27,845 nucleotides of DNA from JBBRRP01 sp964609655 (GCA_964609655.1 CAZSUA010000031.1:1-27845); one strand, 5' to 3'. Shown: positions 16,003 through 24,373, numbered from the stretch's first letter. The notes: a model not told the origin generated them from the sequence alone. Numbers and translations: made by a program.

Positions 16003-16974
16003 CTACGATCGGAGCAAGCGCGCAGCTTCCACGGCGCCGTAGGTAAAAATAATGTCTGCACCAGCGCGACGCAGGCAGAGCAGGCTTTCCAAAAGGCACT
16101 GATTGTAATCCAGCCAGCCATTTTGCGCGGCAGCTTTGAGCATGGCGTATTCTCCGCTCACTTGGTACGCGGCTACAGGTAGCGGCGTGGCGTCGCGGAC
16201 GGCGCGGATCACGTCCAAATAGGGAAGCCCTGGTTTCACCATCAGCCAGTCAGCGCCCTCAGCCTCATCGAGACGCACCTCCCGCAAGGCTTCGCGGACG
16301 TTGGCCGGATCCATCTGGTAGGTTTTCTTGTCGCCACTTTTCGGCGCAGAGCCCAAGGCATCTCGAAACGGGCCATAGAAGCCCGAGGCATACTTCACGC
16401 AATAGCTGCAGATCCCGACGTTGAAATATCCGGCTTCATCCAGTCCGCGGCGGATAGCTAACACCCGGCCATCCATCATGTCCGAGGGAGCGACCATGTC
16501 CGCTCCAGCCTGGGCTTGGCTCACGGCCATCGAGGCCAGAAGCGGAACCGTCAGCTCATTATCGATCTGACCTTTGTCGAGGACGCCATCGTGACCGTCG
16601 GAAGAATAGGGATCGAGTGCCACGTCGGTGATCACTGAAAGCTCGGGCAAGCGGGCCTTGAGTGCACGAACAGTGCGCTGGAGCAGGCCATTCTCATTCA
16701 GTGCCTCGGTGCCGCGAGGATCCTTGGCTGCTTCGTTGATGGCGGGGAACAGCGCCACTGCTGGCACGCCCAGCAGCAGGGCCTCCTCTGCTTTGCTCAA
16801 CAGCTTCTGAATTCCGTACCGAGACTGCCCCGGCATGGAACTGATTGGCGTCTCCGAGCTCTCACCTTCTTGCACAAACATGGGCAGGACGAAGTGTTCG
16901 GGGCTGAGCACTGTCTCGCGGATCAGGCCACGAAACCCGGCATTCTGTCGATTGCGTCGCGGTCGAACGAGCAT
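16003..16974 (-). CDS. hemB: Delta-aminolevulinic acid dehydratase (porphobilinogen synthase)
   Basis: This enzyme condenses two 5-aminolevulinate molecules to porphobilinogen in tetrapyrrole synthesis, in the cytoplasm. It has 323 residues, the normal length. The two active-site lysines are visible: K194 in SYCVKYASGFYGPFRDA and K247 (Schiff base) in WLMVKPGLPYLD. The metal site segment is DVALDPYSSDGHDGV (117-131), lacking the three cysteines of zinc enzymes, so a magnesium- or potassium-dependent type is expected. The allosteric arm MLVRPRRNRQNAGFRGLIRET is intact. The start ATG lies 9 bp after the YkgJ-type gene, with AAGGTTGG upstream inside that gene's end, so translation is probably coupled. 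Confidence 0.97.
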   Translation of the reverse strand: MLVRPRRNRQNAGFRGLIRETVLSPEHFVLPMFVQEGESSETPISSMPGQSRYGIQKLLSKAEEALLLGVPAVALFPAINEAAKDPRGTEALNENGLLQRTVRALKARLPELSVITDVALDPYSSDGHDGVLDKGQIDNELTVPLLASMAVSQAQAGADMVAPSDMMDGRVLAIRRGLDEAGYFNVGICSYCVKYASGFYGPFRDALGSAPKSGDKKTYQMDPANVREALREVRLDEAEGADWLMVKPGLPYLDVIRAVRDATPLPVAAYQVSGEYAMLKAAAQNGWLDYNQCLLESLLCLRRAGADIIFTYGAVEAARLLRS

Positions 16975-16983
16975 AGTCCAACC

Positions 16984-17571
16984 TTAGCCTTCTCTTCGTT
17001 TAGGTTCCAGCACGCCCAAAAACTCAAGAAAGCCCCGGGCGATATCTGGGCGTTTCCCGGCACGTTGGCGTCGTTTCTGCAGACGATTCCACTCGGCCAC
17101 TTGGACATAGAAGCGCTCGTTCATCGTCTCATATTGCTCCTGTTGGGCGACGATCCGGCGTGCGCTATTCTTGCCATCGAGTTCATATTCGCACTCAATG
17201 ACATCGATGATTTTCAAACTGCGGAGCTTCTTGTCTTTCCCGTAGGTTGGCTCGAAGGGAAAAGCACGGCACCCGAGTGGGCGGTGCTCGTAGATGGTGC
17301 AGCGGTCGTCTTTCCCGAGGTAGTGGCAACCATTCCGATCTTGCCGCATCACGAGCACTCGCTTGCCTTGACGAAAGCTGGCGAACGCCTCCGGTTCGTC
17401 GTCCATATCGATGTGGTGGCGATCGGTATAGCGAATGAATTTCAGGGGATCGTCGCCCGTTCCGTCAACAATGCGGCGGATGTCGTCATCTGTGAGTGGC
17501 AGTACTGGGTCCTTGCAGCAGTTGCCGCAGCCCGTACACCTAAACTTGAGATTCTTGATGGCTTTTGGCAC
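16984..17571 (-). CDS. YkgJ-family cysteine-cluster (putative zinc/iron-chelating) protein
   Basis: This protein of about 195 residues carries the family cluster C-x2-C-x2-C-C at residues 12-19 (RCTGCGNCCKDPV). Later come GCHYLGKDDRCTIYEHRPLGCRAFPF, with the remaining conserved cysteines, and a helical Arg/Lys-rich C-terminus. YkgJ/DUF3109-like proteins are thought to bind Zn or an iron-sulfur cluster; no reaction is established. The frame is open to 17967, but the upper part overlaps the DUF444 gene and has no family character. The GTG at 17571, giving VPKAIKNLKFRCTGC, is the best start, though its Shine-Dalgarno is poor. It is the first gene of a run with hemB and the TonB-like gene, so a link to heme or metal handling is plausible but inferred. 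Confidence 0.82.
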   Translation of the reverse strand: MPKAIKNLKFRCTGCGNCCKDPVLPLTDDDIRRIVDGTGDDPLKFIRYTDRHHIDMDDEPEAFASFRQGKRVLVMRQDRNGCHYLGKDDRCTIYEHRPLGCRAFPFEPTYGKDKKLRSLKIIDVIECEYELDGKNSARRIVAQQEQYETMNERFYVQVAEWNRLQKRRQRAGKRPDIARGFLEFLGVLEPKRREG

Positions 17572-17787
17572 GGCGCTTGGCTTAACAAATCGGCTAAGGG
17601 GGTGCGAGCATCTTGGAGAGCCAGAATGCTCGAAGTTTGGAGCTTTCGACCCGCTGGCCGTGATGGGCGCCGTATCCCTCGGAAGGCTGCCTGGGCAGGC
17701 GTGCTTCTCAAGGACCCCGAGAAGCTCGGCGAGTGGGAGCGCGGTGCTGTGCGCTGGGCTTGCTGTGTGCGACACTGGGAATGACGT
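17572..17787. promoter_or_regulatory. Divergent intergenic region (YkgJ-hemB operon / DUF444-SpoVR operon)
   Basis: This 216-bp stretch between two divergent operons presumably holds both promoters. Frames run open through it on both strands, which fits GC-rich composition rather than coding. A GGGA lies 10 bases before the DUF444 ATG. I see no convincing -35/-10 pair or operator. Confidence 0.45.
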
Positions 17788-18897
17788 ATGTCGCTCAAAA
17801 TTGATCAGGATCACTCGCGCTTTCGCAATATCGTTCGCGGCAAGATCCGGCAGAACCTCAGGCGCTATATCTCTCAGGGCGAAATGATTGGGAGAAAGGG
17901 CAAGGATCTGGTGTCGATCCCGGTGCCTCAGATCGATGTCCCCCGCTTCGTGTTCGGCGACAAACAAAACGGAGGTGCGGGGCAGGGAGACGGCGAGGTG
18001 GGTGAACCTTTAGACGGGGAAGAGCAAGAAGGAGAGGGGTCGGGCAAGGCGGGTGAGGGCGCCGGTGAGCACATGCTCGAAGTGGACGTGACGCTCGATG
18101 AGCTGGCGGAGATATTGGGTGAGGAGCTGCAACTGCCAGCGATTGAGAACAAGGGAAAGAGCCGGATAGTTGCCGCAAAAGATCGCTATTCCGGGATTCG
18201 GCGGGTAGGGCCCGAATCGCTTCGGCACTTCAAGCGCACCTACAAAGAAGCCTTACGTCGCGCGATTGCGACGGGCACCTACGCGCCCGATAATCCGATT
18301 ATCATTCCTCAGCGCGAAGACCGACGTTACCGTTCGTGGAAGGAAGATTTTCAGCCGGTTGCAAATGCCGTGATCATCTACATGATGGATGTCTCCGGCT
18401 CCATGGGCGATGAGCAGAAAGAGATCGTTCGCATCGAGAGCTTTTGGATCGATACGTGGCTGCGCCGCTACTACAAGGGTTTGGAAAGCCGATACATCAT
18501 CCACGATGCCGTCGCCCGTGAGGTGGATCGCGATACCTTCTTCAAAACGCGGGAATCAGGGGGAACCATGATTTCCAGCGCTTACCGCTTGTGCGAGCAA
18601 ATCATTCAGCAGAATTATCCGTTCGAGGAATGGAATATCTATCCCTTCCATTTTTCGGATGGGGACAATTGGTCGATGGACGATACGTTGGCTTGCATCG
18701 AACTTTTGAAAAAATCTCTGCTCTCGCGCGTTAACATGTTCGCGTATGGGCAAGTGGAAAGCCCGTATGGCTCCGGCCAATTCATCAAAGATCTGAAAGA
18801 ACATTTTGCTAGCGACGAACGTGTCATCACCAGTGAAATCCGTGATCGCGATGCCATTGTTGGCAGCATCAAGGAATTCTTAGGTAAAGGGAAATAG
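17788..18897 (+). CDS. yeaH: DUF444 / YeaH-YhbH family protein (VWA-like)
   Basis: This 369-residue protein has an N-terminal helical part (SRFRNIVRGKIRQNLRRYIS), an acidic Gly/Glu-rich linker (about 60-90), and a von Willebrand A-type domain with an intact MIDAS start (D201-x-S203-x-S205 in MMDVSGSMGD). Typical DUF444 segments are SGGTMISSAYRLCEQII, PFHFSDGDNWS and FAYGQVESPYGSG. In E. coli, YeaH belongs with the kinase YeaG and with YcgB in the stationary-phase and nitrogen-starvation response; in Bacillus, YhbH is a sporulation protein. Here SpoVR/YcgB follows after one base. No PrkA/YeaG kinase lies upstream; the neighbour there is the divergent YkgJ-type gene. Probably a cytoplasmic regulatory partner of SpoVR. 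Confidence 0.94.
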   Translation: MSLKIDQDHSRFRNIVRGKIRQNLRRYISQGEMIGRKGKDLVSIPVPQIDVPRFVFGDKQNGGAGQGDGEVGEPLDGEEQEGEGSGKAGEGAGEHMLEVDVTLDELAEILGEELQLPAIENKGKSRIVAAKDRYSGIRRVGPESLRHFKRTYKEALRRAIATGTYAPDNPIIIPQREDRRYRSWKEDFQPVANAVIIYMMDVSGSMGDEQKEIVRIESFWIDTWLRRYYKGLESRYIIHDAVAREVDRDTFFKTRESGGTMISSAYRLCEQIIQQNYPFEEWNIYPFHFSDGDNWSMDDTLACIELLKKSLLSRVNMFAYGQVESPYGSGQFIKDLKEHFASDERVITSEIRDRDAIVGSIKEFLGKGK

Positions 18898-18898
18898 C

Positions 18899-20464
18899 AT
18901 GGTGGAGTTTGGAACCCACGCTGCTCTGCCGAAGTATCTTCGGGTTGAGCAAGAAAAAATCGCCGCAGTGGCTCGCGATTATGGCCTGGATTTTTTCCCG
19001 GTCATTCTGGAAATGTTGAGTTACGACCAGATGAACGAAATCGCCGCTTACGGCGGCTTCCCGAATCGTTATCCGCACTGGCGCTTCGGGATGGCGTATG
19101 AGCGGCTTGCTAAGAGCACGGAGTACGGTCTTTCGAAGATCTATGAACTCGTGATCAACAACAATCCTTCGTACGCGTACTTGCTAGAGGGCAACAGCCT
19201 CACCGATCAGAAGCTGGTGATGTGCCACGTGTATGGGCACGTCGATTTCTTCAAAAACAACTTTGCTTTTCGCGCCACGGATCTGGATACCGTTGGGCAG
19301 GTGGTGGGGCCTCGAGCAACCAGCGGGGAGGGCTATCAGCCGAACCGCAAATGGATCGATAAAATGGCCAATCATGGCGCCTTGGTGCGGCGGATCATCG
19401 ATCGTCATGGGATCGAGAAGACAGAGGAGTTGATTGATGTTTGCCTCTCACTCGAGAATCTGATCGATCCTTGGCTGCCATTCGTCGTTCGGCGTCGCAG
19501 CGAGCCAAGAGAAGAAGAGCCCGGCGAGGTTGAGGTGCCCAGGCTCCGAGCCAAGGATTACATGGATGATTTCATTAATCCCGCGGACTTTCAGCAGGAA
19601 CAGAAGCGCAAGCTGGAGCAGGCTCGCGACGACAAGAAGGGGAAATTTCCGGAGCAACCGGAACGCGATGTGCTGCTATTTTTGATGGAGAACGCGCCGC
19701 TCGAACGCTGGGAGTCGGAGATCTTAGCGGCCATGCGCGAAGAGGCCTACTACTTCGTGCCGCAGATGCAGACCAAGATCATGAATGAAGGCTGGGCAAG
19801 CTATTTTCACTCGAAGCTGATGACCGAACGGGTCTGTGATTGGAGTGAGATCATTGACTACGCGGACAACAACGCCGGCGTGATGGCAACATCCAAGGGC
19901 CAGTTGAATCCCTACAAGCTCGGGGTTGAGCTATTTCGAAACATCGAAGAGCGCTGGAACAAGGGGCAATTCGGTCGCGAGTGGGACGAGTGCGATGATC
20001 TCGATGAGAAGAAGAATTGGGACCTGCGCCTTGGGCTAGGCAGCCAGAAGCTGTTCGAAGTGCGCGCCATGTACAATGACGTCACGTTCATTGATGAATT
20101 CCTGACGCCTGAGTTTTGCATCGAGCACAAGCTCTTCTCTTTTGGCTATTCGAATCGGAACGAACGCTTCGAGATCGAATCACGCGAATTTCGCAAGGTG
20201 AAGGAAAAGTTGCTCTCTCAACTCACGAACGCCGGAAATCCAGTCATTCACGTGGAGAACGCCAATTACGAAAATCGTGGCGAATTGCTGCTTCGGCACG
20301 AACATCGCGGAGTCGATTTGCGGATGGACTACGCCAAGGAAACGCTGGCTGCTCTGGTGCGTCTTTGGAAGCGGCCGGTGTGCCTGCTGACGCAGGTAGA
20401 GACCAAGTCGGTAATTTTGCGCTACGACGGCAAGGAGCACACAGCAAAGAATGAAGGTGGTTGA
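18899..20464 (+). CDS. spoVR: SpoVR/YcgB family protein
   Basis: This 521-residue cytoplasmic protein is the normal length for the family. The landmarks are DFFPVILEMLSYDQMNEIAAYGGFP, YPHWRFGMAYERL, NPSYAYLLEGNSL, VYGHVDFFKNN, MQTKIMNEGWASYFHSKLM and HKLFSFGYSNRN. The His/Glu-rich segments (CHVYGHVDFF, NEGWASYFH) suggest a metal site, but no activity is established. B. subtilis SpoVR is needed for normal spore cortex formation, and M. xanthus SpoVR-like mutants are reported to have defective spores. The ATG is one base after the DUF444 stop, with GGGA nine bases upstream. The 3' end overlaps the TPR lipoprotein start by 14 bp. In a myxobacterium this would fit development or starvation. Confidence 0.95.
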   Translation: MVEFGTHAALPKYLRVEQEKIAAVARDYGLDFFPVILEMLSYDQMNEIAAYGGFPNRYPHWRFGMAYERLAKSTEYGLSKIYELVINNNPSYAYLLEGNSLTDQKLVMCHVYGHVDFFKNNFAFRATDLDTVGQVVGPRATSGEGYQPNRKWIDKMANHGALVRRIIDRHGIEKTEELIDVCLSLENLIDPWLPFVVRRRSEPREEEPGEVEVPRLRAKDYMDDFINPADFQQEQKRKLEQARDDKKGKFPEQPERDVLLFLMENAPLERWESEILAAMREEAYYFVPQMQTKIMNEGWASYFHSKLMTERVCDWSEIIDYADNNAGVMATSKGQLNPYKLGVELFRNIEERWNKGQFGREWDECDDLDEKKNWDLRLGLGSQKLFEVRAMYNDVTFIDEFLTPEFCIEHKLFSFGYSNRNERFEIESREFRKVKEKLLSQLTNAGNPVIHVENANYENRGELLLRHEHRGVDLRMDYAKETLAALVRLWKRPVCLLTQVETKSVILRYDGKEHTAKNEGG

Positions 20465-21677
20465 TCGATTTCAGCGAGCGTGCGCTCAAGTAGTGTCGGC
20501 TGTTGGGGTTGTGTGGGTTCTGGCGGCCCTTGCCTGCGCGCCGGTGGGAGTGCAGAGCACGCCACCGCGGGTTTTCACGGGCACGGTCGAGGGGCAGCCA
20601 AAAGCTCAAGACCCGGCGCTCCGTCCCACGACGAAAGCCACTGAAGCCACGCGCGCTCAGGGTGGTAAGAACGTGCACGAGCCCACAGCGAGCGTGGCCC
20701 CTCCAACTGTCACTGAAATCAACGGTGAGGCATTAGCGAGGAACGATGGGGCGCTCGCAGATCCAGAACTGAGCCAGGGAGATCAAGCTTTTGCTGTTGA
20801 GGATTGGAGTTCGGCGGGGCGCGCGTACGAAGCAGCACGTCGGAAGGCACCAGCCGATCCGGCGGCGTATGTGGGGCTAGCTCGGGTTCGTCTGGCAGAA
20901 AAGCAGCTCCCGTTGGCGTTCGCCGCAGCACCCGGTGATCGCGCCGCGCAGGCCGCGCTGGCTCTCGCGGATCGCGCCTTGGCTCTGGACTCAAGCTATG
21001 GGCTGGCACAGCTGGAACGGGGCCGAATCCTACTTATCTTAGGGGATGCGAGCCTCGCGATTGAGTCATTTGCCAAGGCCCAGCAGCTTCTCCCACGAAA
21101 CGCTGAAGCCTATGGGGGCATGGGCGTTGCGCGCTTGGCGACCGGTGCCGTGAAGGAGGCGCTTCTTGGCTTCAAGGAAGCAGCACGCTTGGAGCCAGGC
21201 AACGCGGCACGTTTGGGAAACCTTGGGACCGCGCACCTGATGCTCGGGCAAGTGACCGAAGCGCTGCAGGTCTATCGTCAGGCGGCGCAGCTGGCTCCCG
21301 AGGATCCACGAGCGCAGGGTGATGTGGGCACGGCGTTGCTGGCGTTGAATCAACCGGCTGAAGCACTAGCCTTTCTAGGGAAGGCCCATCAGTTAGCGCC
21401 CGAGCGAGCCACGTTCCTTTCCAATATTGGGTATGCTAGGGCGTTGCAGGGTCAGTTGCCGTTAGCAATCACTAGTTATCGTCAGGCTTTGGCGTTGGAT
21501 CCCAAGCTTGCTTCGGCCTGGATCAATCTCGGCGTGGCGCTATCGCATCAACAGAAGTTCGTGGAAGCGGAGGCGGCGCTCAAGCAGGCGCTGGCCCTTG
21601 ATCCAACGGATCCGCGGGCTAAGGTGAACTTGGAAGAGCTTCGCGAGCTCATGAAAACTCAAGCCCAAAAGCCGTAA
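20451..21677 (+). CDS. TPR-repeat lipoprotein
   Basis: This 408-residue protein has a signal peptide (VVSAVGVVWVLAALAC), a lipobox ALAC and C29. A Pro/Thr/Ala linker runs to about residue 110, and roughly eight TPR units follow to the C-terminus (for example EAYGGMGVARLATGAVKEAL, AARLGNLGTAHLMLGQVTEA, ASAWINLGVALSHQQKFVEA), with the W/G/A/P spacing of TPR helices. TPR lipoproteins act as protein-binding scaffolds on the periplasmic face. The start overlaps the end of SpoVR by 14 bp; an AAGGAG lies 13 bases upstream, slightly far, so translational coupling is likely. The location outside the cytoplasm contrasts with cytoplasmic SpoVR and DUF444. The partner is unknown. Confidence 0.9.
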   Translation: MKVVDRFQRACAQVVSAVGVVWVLAALACAPVGVQSTPPRVFTGTVEGQPKAQDPALRPTTKATEATRAQGGKNVHEPTASVAPPTVTEINGEALARNDGALADPELSQGDQAFAVEDWSSAGRAYEAARRKAPADPAAYVGLARVRLAEKQLPLAFAAAPGDRAAQAALALADRALALDSSYGLAQLERGRILLILGDASLAIESFAKAQQLLPRNAEAYGGMGVARLATGAVKEALLGFKEAARLEPGNAARLGNLGTAHLMLGQVTEALQVYRQAAQLAPEDPRAQGDVGTALLALNQPAEALAFLGKAHQLAPERATFLSNIGYARALQGQLPLAITSYRQALALDPKLASAWINLGVALSHQQKFVEAEAALKQALALDPTDPRAKVNLEELRELMKTQAQKP

Positions 21678-21683
21678 ACGCCC

Positions 21684-22193
21684 TCAAACGAGGGGCATAG
21701 CCTTCAAGCGGCCGCGCCGTGAAGCGGCCACGGAATTGTCGAGCGCTTCGCTCAGTTCTGCCATTGTCGCAGGCTTCCCAAGAATGCCACTGAGCTTGCT
21801 GCGCAACGCAGGCTTCAGAACTTCTATTTGTCCGCTGTGCACCACGCAGGTGAGTGCTGGGTCAATGTCCAGGGCGGCTTCGAGCAGTTCCTCGCCGCGC
21901 ATTCCGGGCATATCGAGATCGGTGAGAAGAACGTCGAAGTGTTCAGTCCCAAGCAATCGGAGCGCGGTTTGGCCATCTGGCGCGCCGGTGATGGCCCACG
22001 TTGGGCGCGTCGCTTTGAGCATCCTTTGTAGGGTCCGTAACACTAGCGGATCGTCGTCGACCGCGAGAAGTTTTGGGGACGCACTGCCTCCTCGCCCACG
22101 CCGCTCAACCTTGCTCTCAGGGACGATAGTCTGGCCAGCGACCTCTAAGAGTTGGCTAGAGGTTGGGGAGCGCCAGCTGAAGGAATGAGCCAT
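21684..22193 (-). CDS. Stand-alone response regulator receiver protein
   Basis: This 169-residue protein has an N-terminal extension of about 38 residues of no known type, then one CheY-like receiver domain: acidic triad D46-D48 in LLAVDDDPLVLRTLQ, phosphoacceptor D92 in LLTDLDMPGMRGEELL, S120 in CVVHSGQ, and K140 in GILGKPATMAEL. No DNA-binding or enzymatic output domain follows, so it acts as a phosphorelay intermediate or by protein contact. The frame is open to a TTG at 22232 inside a tandem repeat; ATG 22193 is preferred because the repeat is more likely leader sequence. No histidine kinase is adjacent. It converges on the TPR lipoprotein gene with 6 bp between stops, and the stop sits in a small hairpin (CCCTC-AAAC-GAGGG). 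Confidence 0.88.
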   Translation of the reverse strand: MAHSFSWRSPTSSQLLEVAGQTIVPESKVERRGRGGSASPKLLAVDDDPLVLRTLQRMLKATRPTWAITGAPDGQTALRLLGTEHFDVLLTDLDMPGMRGEELLEAALDIDPALTCVVHSGQIEVLKPALRSKLSGILGKPATMAELSEALDNSVAASRRGRLKAMPLV

Positions 22194-22219
22194 CGGAGTC
22201 TGTTCTGCAAGCGCTCTGC

Positions 22220-22260
22220 CAACCGTGAGCAACCGTGAGCAACCGTGAGCAAACCGTGAG
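22220..22260. repeat. Four phased 10-bp direct repeats upstream of the response regulator
   Basis: The unit CAACCGTGAG occurs exactly three times in direct tandem (22220, 22230, 22240); a fourth copy with one extra A (CAAACCGTGAG) lies at 22250-22260. On the minus strand the unit reads CTCACGGTTG. It begins 27 bp upstream of the preferred ATG. A 10-bp period puts each copy on the same helix face, which suits cooperative binding of a regulator, but slippage-made repeats look the same. Confidence 0.85.
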
Positions 22261-22398
22261 CCCGCGCAAGAAACCGGACTTTAGGGGGATGGTTCGCTGA
22301 ATCGTTCAAGCTCAACGCCGCGACAGTTCTCAAGTTGAAACGCTCAGGCGCCGTTCCGGCATCCTAGTTTGGGACGTGTCTCGATCTGAGAGCTGAAG

Positions 22399-23649
22399 TT
22401 ATTCTTGGGGGGCACTTGCGGGAGTTTGACTAATGCTGAATTTCGTCATTTGAGGTGCCCGAACAGCCTGCTTACGAAGCATGCGCACCCACGCAGATTG
22501 GCTTGCCTTCAGTTGACCTGTGAAGGCATTCAACCCAAGTGCTTCGCCGGATTCCTTGGCATTGAGTGTTGCAGACACCTGGTAAAGTCCAGGTACGGAG
22601 AACGCCCCGGCGGGACACAGCTCGATCATCCGACTCGGAACCGTCACCAGCTCTCCTGGCTTCAGAGTTAGGAAAGCCTTAGCATCCGGTGCGCGATCGT
22701 TGGGTGTGGGTTTGCAGTGCACTTTGCCCCTCGGGCCTGCGAGATCAAAAGTGAGCAGCTCTCGGCGAAAGAAGAGACGCCGCACCTCGGTGCCACGATT
22801 CTTAAGTCCGATAGCCACCACCACGTCCGCCGCAGCGTAAGCGCTCGAACCGCGCTCCAGAGTGAGTGCGAGTGGTTCAGGCGGAGTCTTTTCTTGCTCG
22901 AGAACCTGAGCGTAATCCAAGCTCAGCGCCAGCTCCGGGCCGAGCAGCTCTTTCACGTTGGGAGCGCTAGGGGCTTCCTGCCCTTCCTCCGGGACGACGG
23001 TGGCCAAGAAAGGAGCCTTTTGTTCCGGGGTATACTCTTCCCGTTTGCCGTGTTTCCAACGGGTCTTTTTTAATGTCGGCCAACCAAAGTGCGGTTCAAC
23101 GAGGGCGCCCGGGACGAGCACCGTATCCTTGGTCTCTCGAAAACAAAGCGAGCGAACATCGAAGCGGTAGAGCAGCGCCTCGCCGTTTCGCAAGTCCACG
23201 CTTGACGCAGCCGCTCCAGCAGAGCTTTCAGCGTTCGGCAGCACGCAGGTCACGGCCTCCTTGTTGCCCGGGATCTGAACGCGCAACGAGAGTCGTGAAG
23301 GATTGGCTGACAGGCGGTACGTTCGACCCGTGCGGTTCACTATCGCCGCCACCCAGGGCCGGAGGGGGCCGTGTTCGATGATGAGCAACTCGGGAAGGTC
23401 CGTGCCGTTCGGCGCTAAAGAGTTAATCTGAGAGCGTACCTCCTCCACAGCCTCTGCCGTGGAGCGCTGCTCTTGTTCCTTCAGAGTCTCCGCTGCCTGG
23501 GGAGGAGGGGCACCGGGCGCGGCAGGCGCCGGGAGCTGCAGGGTAGGGGCGACCCGAGCTTCAGGCAGCTCAGACACTGCGGCTTTTCCGCAGGCCAGCA
23601 GTGTGAACGCAAAAAGGCCTAGAAAACGACGCCTCTTGTCAGATGCCAT
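22399..23649 (-). CDS. Uncharacterised lipoprotein
   Basis: I do not recognise this 416-residue protein. It has a lipoprotein signal (KRRRFLGLFAFTLLACGK, lipobox LLAC, C20), a Pro/Ala-rich linker to about residue 60, and two similar-looking beta-rich halves: one near LLIIEHGPLRPWVAAIVNRTGRTYRLS and another near VVVAIGLKNRGTEVRRLFFR. Each continues to a segment with a conserved Cys (KEAVTCVLPN, GKVHCKPTPN) and a strand before a second Cys (VRSLCFRETKD, MIELCPAGAF). This suggests a duplicated Ig-like or transglutaminase-accessory-like beta sandwich with one disulfide per copy; that is inference. The ATG at 23649 is chosen by the signal peptide; the frame is open further up. The start lies 31 bp from the divergent thiE start. 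Confidence 0.8.
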   Translation of the reverse strand: MASDKRRRFLGLFAFTLLACGKAAVSELPEARVAPTLQLPAPAAPGAPPPQAAETLKEQEQRSTAEAVEEVRSQINSLAPNGTDLPELLIIEHGPLRPWVAAIVNRTGRTYRLSANPSRLSLRVQIPGNKEAVTCVLPNAESSAGAAASSVDLRNGEALLYRFDVRSLCFRETKDTVLVPGALVEPHFGWPTLKKTRWKHGKREEYTPEQKAPFLATVVPEEGQEAPSAPNVKELLGPELALSLDYAQVLEQEKTPPEPLALTLERGSSAYAAADVVVAIGLKNRGTEVRRLFFRRELLTFDLAGPRGKVHCKPTPNDRAPDAKAFLTLKPGELVTVPSRMIELCPAGAFSVPGLYQVSATLNAKESGEALGLNAFTGQLKASQSAWVRMLRKQAVRAPQMTKFSISQTPASAPQE

Positions 23650-23680
23650 GCGGGTCGGCGTAGCATGTCCGCCCCTCCAC

Positions 23681-24373
23681 ATGAATCATCAACCGACTGC
23701 TCACGGTCCGGAGCTGCGCGGGCTCTACCCAATTGTCGATCTCGACCAGCTGAGCCGGCTGGGTCTCGATCCCGTCTTATTCAGCCAGGCACTTCTCCAG
23801 GCACGCCCGGCGATCGTGCAGGTCAGAGCTAAGGCCACCCCGCCCCGTGAAACACTGCGGGTGCTTCGCGCCGTTCTCCCTGGTTGCCGCGCGGCCGGGA
23901 CCTGGCTGTTCGTGAATGATCGCCCAGATCTGGCGGTCCTAGCAGATTGCGACGGTGTTCACGTGGGTCAAGCGGATCTGCCGCTGCACGAAGTGCGACG
24001 TTTTGCACCGAAACTGCGGGTCGGCGTTTCGACGCACAACCTGCAGCAGTTGAGCGATGCACTCTTGCTGCGGCCTGACTACGTCGCTTTAGGGCCGATC
24101 TTTCCAACTCTTTCAAAGGAGAATCCGGATCCGGTGGTCGGTGTTGCCACGCTGAGCGAGGCGCATGGCGCTGCCCGAGCTCAGGGGATCCCGCTCGTTT
24201 CCATTGGTGGGCTCACTCTGGCCAGAACCTTGGAGATCTCGGAATCCACCGACATGGTCGCTGTGATTTCGGCACTGCTCGAGGGTGAAGCCACTTCCGC
24301 CGGAGGTTTACGCGTCGCCGCTGAGTTTCAAGCGCTATTCGCCAGCAAACGCGGCGCTAACTGGGTTGGCTAG
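23681..24373 (+). CDS. thiE: Thiamine phosphate synthase
   Basis: This 230-residue protein joins hydroxymethylpyrimidine diphosphate and thiazole phosphate to make thiamine monophosphate in the cytoplasm. The TIM-barrel landmarks are GLYPIVDLDQLSRLG, AIVQVRAKATPPRE, WLFVNDRPDLAVLADCDGVHVGQADLPL (quoted here as NDRPDLA and DGVHVGQADLP), VGVSTHNLQQL, YVALGPIFPTLSKENPDP and IPLVSIGGLTL. The ATG at 23681 sits just before the domain; an upstream in-frame ATG at 23648 would overlap the divergent lipoprotein start. No other thiamine gene is adjacent. The final 17 bp overlap the 3' end of holB. QVRAK replaces the more common QLRxK, which is conservative. Confidence 0.93.
   Translation: MNHQPTAHGPELRGLYPIVDLDQLSRLGLDPVLFSQALLQARPAIVQVRAKATPPRETLRVLRAVLPGCRAAGTWLFVNDRPDLAVLADCDGVHVGQADLPLHEVRRFAPKLRVGVSTHNLQQLSDALLLRPDYVALGPIFPTLSKENPDPVVGVATLSEAHGAARAQGIPLVSIGGLTLARTLEISESTDMVAVISALLEGEATSAGGLRVAAEFQALFASKRGANWVG

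Noticed and set aside
16870..17784. 304-codon plus-strand frame antisense to hemB and the YkgJ-type gene
   Set aside because: Both minus-strand genes have strong family motifs; the plus frame is their shadow.
17435..17887. Long plus-strand frame overlapping the start of the DUF444 gene and the YkgJ-type gene
   Set aside because: It overlaps two well-supported genes, has no family resemblance and reads as a GC-rich shadow frame.
21681..21694. Hairpin CCCTC-AAAC-GAGGG between the TPR and response-regulator genes as a bidirectional terminator
   Set aside because: The stem is only five base pairs, overlaps the response-regulator stop codon, and has no T run on either side.
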